Assembly (NCBI GenBank): GCA_024663395.1
Contig: JANFAH010000045.1
Coordinates: 310,001 to 374,000, forward strand
Source of the DNA: Pisolithus tinctorius
Taxonomy: Eukaryota > Basidiomycota > Agaricomycetes > Boletales > Pisolithaceae
Reading direction: 5' to 3'
DNA: 64,000 bases
The notes under the pieces were generated by a model, which saw only the letters and a list, made by a program, of their open reading frames with translations, ran no database searches and was not told the DNA's origin. This document shows positions 56,946 to 64,000 of the stretch, in pieces. The position numbers and the translations under genes were made by a program. Position 1 is the first letter of the stretch, and each line of letters begins with the position of its first letter.

Positions 56946-59900
56946 CTAGCCAGGAATTCCTACAGTAGTTCCAACGTCTCTCATTTCCTCCCGTTGGGAC
57001 GAAGTCTCGGTGGAAAACGCTTGAGCCTGCACATTATAGAGATGTGCGTACTCTCCTCCCAGTGCTACCAGCTCCACGTGTGTCCCCGTTTCGACGACCT
57101 GGCCATCCTTGACACATCTATAGATGCCGTTGTCAGCCGAAGCCACATGATAGTAGGATCGGAACCCAGCTCCGTTCGACACTTACATGATCAAATCGGC
57201 GTGCTTGGTTAGATGTCCAAACCGGTGCGTCACGAACAACATCGTCCTGCCTTCCCTCGCACCGCGAAGATGTGCGAACAATTGGAATTCTCCTGCGGGA
57301 TCCAACGCTGAGCTCGGTTCGTCGACCGTGACAAGCTTGACAGGAGTAGAAAGAAGTCGCATGAACGTTCGTGCACTGTGACCAAAATGGAGGGTGTAAA
57401 GGGCGGAATTGGCACATTTTCTAAGGTGATGAGGGATGGGACATGCTTACGCGACGAGTCGTTGACGTTCTCCTCCTACATTGAAAAATAATGGATAAGG
57501 GGAACTACGAAAATGAAAAGAGAACACGCACCCGACACACTGGTTGATTTTGTGAACGATTCATGCATCTTCTCCAACTCTGCATCTCCCCTTCCGTTAA
57601 AACTAATGTGCCCATCCGACCGAGGATCCAAAGTCGTGTTTATACCCTCCGAGAATTTATTTACGGTCTTCTCCGCGCCTGAAAGTCGCAGTGATTCCTG
57701 GACAATCTCCGCGGTAGCTTCGTGCTTGTCCGTGCCAAGATCTGCACCATCAGGCGCACCCAATACGATGTTCTCTCGAATGGATAGTGGAAACAAGTCG
57801 TGTTCCTGTGTGAGCATTGCAAATCTTCTTCGCAAGTCTTGTATACGATATTCTTGGATGGGTACACCGTCGATGAGAATCGTACCCGAGTTCGCATCGT
57901 AGAAACGACTTAGGAGTTTAAGGATCGTCGTTTTACCACTCCCATTACTACCAACGATGATTACGAGTTGACCAGGTTGGATCGTAAACGAAACAGAAGA
58001 TAGGGCAGAGCGACCTGTCTTCGCAGCAGGATAATTGAAGGAGACATTTCTGATATCACCGCCATCCCATAAATCCAGGTTATCAAAAAAGCAATGGAGA
58101 TGAGACGCGGACACACCTGAATTCCACAGCGGTTCCTTTCTGATTATCGTGTCCTGGTCGTGGGTATGGTGTTTCTCCAGTCCACCATTTGAGGTTTATT
58201 GTCTAACCCCCCGTAGAACCGTTCCACAGATGCTACTGTTTCGAGTAAAGGATTAGTCCATATCATTAGCTCTGTGAACGTTCGTCTCAGAGAAATGTTC
58301 GTTCGTTCGACAACCGCCAACTGTGCAAGGGATATTTTCGACGGAGTGAACAGCGCAATGAACGCAGCATATAACTATAATATATATATATATATATATA
58401 TAGATCAATGTAAGAAATTCGATCTCCTTGGACGAGAACCGACCACACGTACCATGACAGCTTGCGGACACAATTCAGAAAGCACTTGCGAAAATAGAGG
58501 ATTCTGCGATCGATACAACATTTCAGGCATCGTATCGGGTATGTCGCGTAAGTTCTCTTGGGTCTTGCGATATTCTGCACAAATGATTGGTTCTTCTAAG
58601 TAAGCTACTCAAATTCGAAAATGGGAAGATGGATCGGAATTACCTCGAATTAAATAGTCTTCGATGCCGGCTGCGATCACTTCAGACTTGAGGCGTTCGT
58701 CTGCAAGCTTGAGGAGTGCCGATTTACGGAGATACGACTCGTTGACTGGTTGTACTACATACTCTAATTTTATAAAGAGAAATAAACCTGAGTATTCCTG
58801 CACATATGAAGTAAGAGATACGTACTTTTCCCCCACAACTGTCTATTTAATAACATGCTATCGGCAAACATGGGAGCTAAGCTGAGAAGAACGAATGTGA
58901 CACCAGCATGTTGGAAACCAGTGTTAACAACATGGACAATGAGGCGAAGTTGGAGAAGGGTGGAGAGGATACTTTGTGCGAGTCTGAGTGAAAGCTCGAG
59001 GCAGTGGAATACCGCAGCAGGGTCACGTGCTGATTCAAAAAGCAGAAGAAGCTAGCGTGATGAATGAGCTAGGTTAGCATGTCCAGATGCAATATGGGCT
59101 GACTCTGTGATGGTGTAGACAAGTTACAAGATAGCTTGGCTGGGAATCGGATATTGAACACGACCATCAAGCACGGGTAACAGATGTAGAGTGCGAACCT
59201 TCAAACAGACGCTCCTCCATACTATGCTTAACTCGCATCCTATATATTTCCATTGTCTTTGTACTGCCCCCCCCCCCCCCCCCCCCAGCATGAGCGGACA
59301 GACACAAATTGATTCCACGATATCATACTCACGATGTCCAATTTATGATGCTCGTCAACAAAGAACACGATATCCTTGCTACAGCAGCCCACAACAGATC
59401 ATTTCCAGACTGATCTTCTAGACTTTGAGATATATGATGCTCGATCTACCATTGTCAGCCGGCATCTTATCTGGCCACATGCCTCAAAAGAAGTAGAAAG
59501 CCTTACGTATGACAACAATCTGCTGGAAAAATAAAGCGAGAGCGTATCTTCCACAGCACACCACAGCGTTGCCAAGATCAGGAATAGAAGCATCGAAGGA
59601 CTAATTGCGTACAAATCCCCACATGCACGGCGGACGAGGGGGATAACGTTCGCAATATCATGGTAAAACCGCAAGCCGGGAAGTCTGACTGAGGACAAGG
59701 ATTCGTTTGCGATGATGACACGCCATACGCCGAGTCTGATCTCCGTATACTTTGAATTATCTTTGAAAGGTCGTTCGACGATTGGTATGGCGGTTGTGAG
59801 AAGATTCCAGAGAGTCATGACCGTCGTCTGGAGGGAGGTTTGGCGGTATAGGGCGTCGTCAAAATCGCTGTGTGTAGTAATCGGAGAGAACTGGGCCAAG

Positions 59901-59984
59901 GGCGAGGAAACGGACCTTGGATTAATATACCACCTTACATTGAATCGAGGGGCTGTAGTACTGCTTCAACCGGGAACCATACAT
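56946..59984 (-). CDS. ABC transporter, half-size MsbA/HlyB-like
   Basis: Membrane exporter using ATP. The nucleotide-binding domain is clear: NVSFNYPA, Walker A GSNGSGKTT (about 57926-57952), Q-loop LTQEHDLFPLSIRENI, signature GGERQR (about 57460), Walker B with VTVDEPSSALDP (about 57310-57345), and switch FVTHRFGHL (about 57220). The C-terminus ends GGEYAHLYNVQAQAF. The membrane domain lies upstream (58250-59900) and includes SPSMLLFLILATLWCAVEDTLSLYF. An in-frame N-terminal start is not resolved; MYGSRLKQYYSPSI at 59984 looks like part of it. An (AT)n run (about 58379-58402) and a C20 run (59267-59286) sit in or beside introns. I did not confirm an uninterrupted frame through the membrane part. 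Confidence 0.7.
58379..58402. repeat. (AT)n microsatellite
   Basis: About ten AT units, inside the membrane-domain region of the ABC transporter gene; most likely intronic. Confidence 0.85.
59267..59286. repeat. Poly-C tract
   Basis: An uninterrupted run of about 20 C, prone to length change and to sequencing error. Confidence 0.85.
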
Positions 59985-59999
59985 AAGGCGTGAGGCACC

Positions 60000-60749
60000 G
60001 ATCAGAAGTTGCCAGGCTGTACGGAAAACCTCGACGTCACAGCAAATCGGGTGCACCGGTCGCAAACAGCATGAATGAATACCGACAAGGTACCCGGGGC
60101 GAATTACGGTAAAGTAGTACTCAGTCAGTTTGATGTGTACGGACTCATCAGAACAGGCCGGTGTGTGACTCGAACAGGCGCCAGTCGCTGGCCCTTGACT
60201 GAGACGACTCGTAACACAGTAATAAGTGTGAGACAATAGGTCCTCCATGTCAGTGAGTAATATCCCGAGATAAAAGAAGTGGTTTGATCATATGTGGGTA
60301 CTAGTCCTCGAGTTTTTGCTACTCTGAGTGTATGACTTGGAGTAAAGGCAGAAGGTCCGAAAACCAGATTAGTCAGCTAATAACCTTTGCAAGACCCGCC
60401 ATCCAACATGTCGTCCAGGACAGGAGGTATTCCTTACAGGCTTGCAAAAATGCTAACCATTCTCGCAGTTTCCGTCCAATCAGACATTTCCAGGGATCAG
60501 ACTCAGAGCCAAGTTCATCCCTTCGCGAGTACGATCCAGATGACGACATTGTCACCGTCGCGAGTCAGATTACACCTCAGGCTGTTCCCGAAAGTCAGAA
60601 GTCGCTGGTGCGTCAGCCTGATCCGCGGGACGGCCGATGTCTCATTGCGAATTCGACTTGTCAAGCTGCCATCGAGATATGCCACCTGGTGGCCCGCTCC
60701 ACAGACCACTCAATCGTCTGTTCTTTTCTTTATTATCTCTCAGAGCACT
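60000..60749. other. Intergenic region
   Basis: Contains the probable 5' end of the ABC transporter gene up to about 60060. Frames between 60330 and 60750 show no recognisable protein. Confidence 0.35.
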
Positions 60750-61300
60750 TTGCCTTTCCAGTGTGCAAAGAGCCGGAACGGGAACGACAACAGCGACTAT
60801 GACCCCACCGACCTCGATGATCCACATCTGCGAGATAGACGTGCGAGTAAGGTATTGCGAAGAGGCGTTGGTAGGGTAGTGATCGAACGACGTAGGGGGG
60901 AAAGTATGCGCTGACATAGGCGAAGAGGAGGATCCATATCTATGTCTAGACCAGGACGAAGACGGAGATCTATGAGATGCCACCAGGGCGCATCTCACCA
61001 TACAGCTCAGTCCTGCCCGTTTGATGGCATCTAATTACCGTCAAGCAGAGTCGCAGGACTTCCCAAAGGGATGGCTTGCTCACTAGGCATCACCACCGAG
61101 ATGAGCTTCCCGGTCGCTATCGCCATCTTCGCGTTCTTCTCCTGACTCTTCAGGGATCTTTAGCCTTGCTGGGACAATCGCCAACGCGTCGCCATAAACG
61201 GCTAGATACCCCGCCGCCTACGACAGAGTCGAGAACCTCTCCCTATCACTCACTCGTTACTGCCGAGGGACGGAATCACCCCATTGTTGACTGTGTTCTT
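60750..61300 (+). pseudogene. Inverted, broken copy of the choline-transporter-like first exon
   Basis: The plus strand here follows the minus strand of about 55980-56540. Shared landmarks are 'gggaacgacaac', DDPHLRD-like and GAS/AQSARL-like coding, 'caggacttcccaaagggatggcttgctca', the Ser/Pro-rich segment and 'cgtcgccataaacg'. The frame is broken by several stops (for example after ERERQQRL, and TAG after 'ggcttgctcac') and by small indels. It ends before the membrane helices of the parent. Confidence 0.8.
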
Positions 61301-61568
61301 CCTATGATCAATCCCTTTCAGTTCGAGATGGCCCTCTGCTCATAACACAGCCGCCAGTGGCAGGCTAACCAATCAATCGGATGCGTTATCTCAGCAAGCA
61401 ACACTCGATGCAAAACCGAGTTCGTCCAGTGTCGGTGGAGGCTTTTTTTTACACAACGCCAGTTTTACATTGTCCTGCTTTCCATTCGCTACCCCGATCC
61501 ACTCTGTCCAACCACTACCAGTATGAGTCCGACAAGAACTTAGATGAAATGACAAGTCTGTCAACGAT

Positions 61569-62237
61569 CTACGAAATCAATTTGCAACAAGTCCCATAGT
61601 CCAAGTTAGAAGGAAAAATGTCCATGTGAAGAGAAGAGCTGTGTCCATCCGTTTCGTTGGTTACAGTCACTGTGATTGACTTGTTCAGGACCTCCATCAT
61701 CGGGAATAGACCTGCCTGTCCATCGAAGTCAGACATCGAGATACGCACTGCGAAGAGGCTCAATGGGAGGTCAATGAACGCTACTCACCGCAATCAATGT
61801 CAAATGGATCACCCCGATCTGAGCCTAAGCCCTTCTCCATGGCACTTGGAATCTGCACCGTAAAATTTTCATACGGCGCGCTCGTCGGGTCGCGGTACTG
61901 TGGATCGAAGGGCCCATTGTACAGGATCTGACCCATCATGTATTCAGGTGACGCGCAGACCCCGCCGGACGCTGCGCAAGTTTGGAGACCGATCACGATG
62001 GCAACTTCTTCAGAAGCTGGTGAGCGTGTTCTGTAAGGTGAGCAGTTAGAACTCAGGCGTTATGGACGAGTGGGTGGAGAGACGGGTGCGGGTAAAAGTA
62101 CTTACCGGACGTTGGATCTGGACTGTGAGGTTGTCCCCTGGAGAAACACTATGTCCGTCAGGGGGATATCCGATGACAGCGTTCTGCGCGGACGCGAACG
62201 CCGGAACCAAAAGCAATAGAAGGAAGGCTTTCATCAC
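61569..62237 (-). pseudogene. Small secreted protein gene with a frameshift
   Basis: Begins MMKAFLLLLLVPAFASAQNA, a clear signal peptide with cleavage after ASA or SAQ, then VIGYPPDGHSVSPGDNLTVQ. After an intron (about 62035-62105) it reads RSPASEEVAIVIGLQTCAA, GQILYNGPFDPQYRD and ENFTVQIPSAMEKG. The last exon has SLFAVRISMSDFDGQAGLF and LNKSITVTVTNETDG. Such small secreted proteins are common in mushrooms; function unknown. Near 61825 the frame in use runs LGSDRGDP to a stop, while the expected continuation AQIGVIHLTLIA lies in the next frame, so an indel breaks the gene. It could still be functional if the break is a sequence error. Confidence 0.6.
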
Positions 62238-63162
62238 GTTCAGTACTCAAGAACAAACAGCTGGGATGAGGAGGGGACCCTCATCGACCACTTCTCTTTA
62301 TACTCGTCATATTTACAGACGATGCAACGCAAGGCGATACATTTTACGGCGGCCCAATACACCCGAGAAGTGCACGCATTTACATCGCGGCACCGGTGGT
62401 CCGTATCCACCCGTGTTCTCCCTCTTACCAAGTGCTTTCACTGGAAGGAGGAACTTAGTTTCCCTCAAAGGACGATGTTGCTTCTCTTGGACCATATGGG
62501 TGAGTCAATGCATACAGGTGCGGAGCATTACATCAGGGCAGAACGGCACAGTTGCCGCTTTCCTGAACGGAGGCAGGGAACAAAGTTAGAAACTCTGTAT
62601 CCTACTTAAGAGATGGGCAAGGCTAACTAAGACATGTATCTGCCAAACTATTTGTTCTCCCACTTGCCGGGCTAACAATGCGAAGCAGTTCGAGATCAGA
62701 TTCATATGCTATGCCATGCTGCATCGCACCCCATTCCCGCACAAAGGAATGCTTTTTTTCGACATGGCCTTCCTTCCGTGTCGAGGTAAACAATAGAAAT
62801 CATAAAACTAGTCCAAAACGGACCTACAGATCATTTCGATGCGGCACGGAACACGCACGAGCTGGCTACCTCCGCTTGAGCGGCACCCTTCCGACTCCAA
62901 CGCGCGTACACATGGGTCCTTTGTTAGTGACGTCCTATGGTGCTAATAAATACCCCCAATCAGGGATGGATGGATGACATTCTCACTGTCACAGAAGCAC
63001 TGGTGAACAAGTGCATCGTGAATCAGTAACGGTTTTGTGGAATGGGAGTGATGCTGTTGATTGGAGTATATATATATCGAGGAGAATCGTCCCGCAATGC
63101 CTAGTTAGATCATGCACGCACAGAAAGCAGGCAGTCCGATACCGTACGGAGAGCAGAGCGCA
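62238..63162. other. Intergenic region
   Basis: No gene, repeat or RNA gene I can support. Small frames here lack recognisable features. Confidence 0.45.
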
Positions 63163-64000
63163 CTACGATGCACATTCCCTCAACCACCTATCGAACGCCG
63201 TTACATAGTGATACACGATTACCTTTGCTGGCGAGGCAGTATCAAACACGTTCGACGACGCAAACATCCCAGCTCTTCCGAACCCATCCACCATGACGTT
63301 CCCCCATACCAACAACCAAGCCATCGTCCACGCTCTCCCTAGTCCACCCACCCACTTGCTTTCTCGTCATCCGTGTGAACGCGCACTCGAGGATGACGCC
63401 AACAGCCATCATTCCGAACGCGAGGAGCATACACCACCATTCGACGCTCCGATTGAGCATGAGTAGCACAATGTTATGGAAGATCCCGGATCCGAGAAAC
63501 GATCCCATCACAGTATCCCGCGTGTCCAAATATGAACCTCAAAGGTCGCCCTCCGAGTATGACAAACGTCCGCCTAAACAGTTGGTGCCACCTGTAACCC
63601 CAGAAATCGCGTAACGAGTCCGCTTTCCATGGTTTGTCGAATACAGGGGGCCACTGTGCGCGGTCTTGCTGCAACACGATGACACCGAAGAGTGTAGCAA
63701 TGTCAGTACATCATTTGCAAGGCAGCCGTAGATTGTGACCGCCATAGAAATCGTGATAGTACTGGATCGGACGTATCTGGCCAGCGGGGGAAGTGTGGAA
63801 TCGAAGATCGTATCTCCGCTCGGATTGGTGAACGTCTCGGGCGAAAATGCTCGTGCCATCACATGGAACGTGTCACATATAAACTGTGGTACAAAGCGGA
63901 GAGAAGGACGTGTACTGTGAACCATAGGCGCGAAGTGGGACGCGTGTCCGGAGGAAACCGAAGGCTTTTAGACCAGTTCCAACCGACGCCGCGCATGTTG
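63163..64000 (-). CDS. MBOAT wax-synthase-like acyltransferase (5' end outside window)
   Basis: Integral-membrane acyltransferase of the wax-synthase-like MBOAT group, which esterifies lipid or terpenoid alcohols. Diagnostic motifs: WPPVFDKPW, then LRDFWGYRWHQLFRR (about 63590-63660), followed by VMGSFLGSGIFHNIV with the conserved His and hydrophobic helices (WWCMLLAFGMMAVGVI). The C-terminal helices AWLLVWGNVMVDGFGRAGMF end at 63163. The upstream piece SGDTIFDSTLPPLARYV (about 63790) belongs to the same gene. An intron or frame change near 63680 is not fully resolved. The start lies beyond 64000. Confidence 0.75.

Noticed and set aside
43011..64000. Acyltransferase, ABC transporter, choline-transporter-like and MBOAT genes as one biosynthetic cluster
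   Set aside because: mL54 and other housekeeping-type genes are interspersed and there is no core synthase or cytochrome P450; neighbouring position alone is not enough.

Overview
The window looks like a chromosome segment of a filamentous basidiomycete, most likely an agaricomycete. The genes are split by many 45-85 nt GT-AG introns with CTRAY branch sites. The copia element, the G-domain protein, the MBOAT wax-synthase-like protein and the IML2, GID5 and HEL2 relatives are all of fungal type. There is no prokaryotic operon structure. I found no tRNA, rRNA or CRISPR array.

Two kinds of DNA alternate with sharp edges. Gene-bearing DNA with ordinary CpG content covers about 13.87-25.2 kb and 43.0-64 kb. 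Blocks almost without CpG cover about 1-12.74, 13.43-13.87, 26.8-31.86 and 37.23-43.0 kb. This is what old cytosine methylation followed by C-to-T decay leaves. Younger insertions inside these blocks still carry CpG: two solo LTRs (5146-6047 and 12744-13427, each with a 5-bp target duplication) and a complete Ty1/copia element (31866-37221).

Left block (1-12.7 kb): palindrome-rich repeats, a decayed ORF region (1.9-4.9 kb), a decayed zinc-finger-like gene (8.2-9.5 kb), and a small gene remnant (9.78-10.6 kb) in which four of the first six introns carry the same 23-24 nt hairpin.

First gene island: a UBP3/USP10 deubiquitinase (minus), a divergent 1030-residue coiled-coil protein, and a HEL2/ZNF598 ribosome-quality-control E3 ligase. 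These are followed by a broken partial copy of the GID5 gene from 47 kb and a MITE-like inverted-repeat element.

Middle block: a G-domain gene (26.5-27.9 kb) runs into an array of about 61 units of about 79 bp. Every unit has an intron-like donor (GTGAGT), branch motif (CTGAC) and acceptor (YAG), and acceptor and donor of neighbouring units are always separated by exactly three bases. The array is interrupted by the copia element, resumes to about 38.14 kb, and is followed by possible membrane/helical exons. This is the most unusual structure in the window.

Right gene island: IML2 (minus) and GID5/ARMC8 (plus) share a divergent promoter. Then follow, on the minus strand, an acyltransferase-family gene, mitochondrial ribosomal protein mL54 (with an apparent one-base frameshift), a choline-transporter-like protein and an ABC transporter. 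An inverted broken copy of the choline-transporter 5' exon comes next, then a small secreted protein with a frameshift, and an MBOAT wax-synthase-like gene cut by the window edge. Exon coordinates were worked out by hand from splice motifs and reading frame. Where they are uncertain this is stated.
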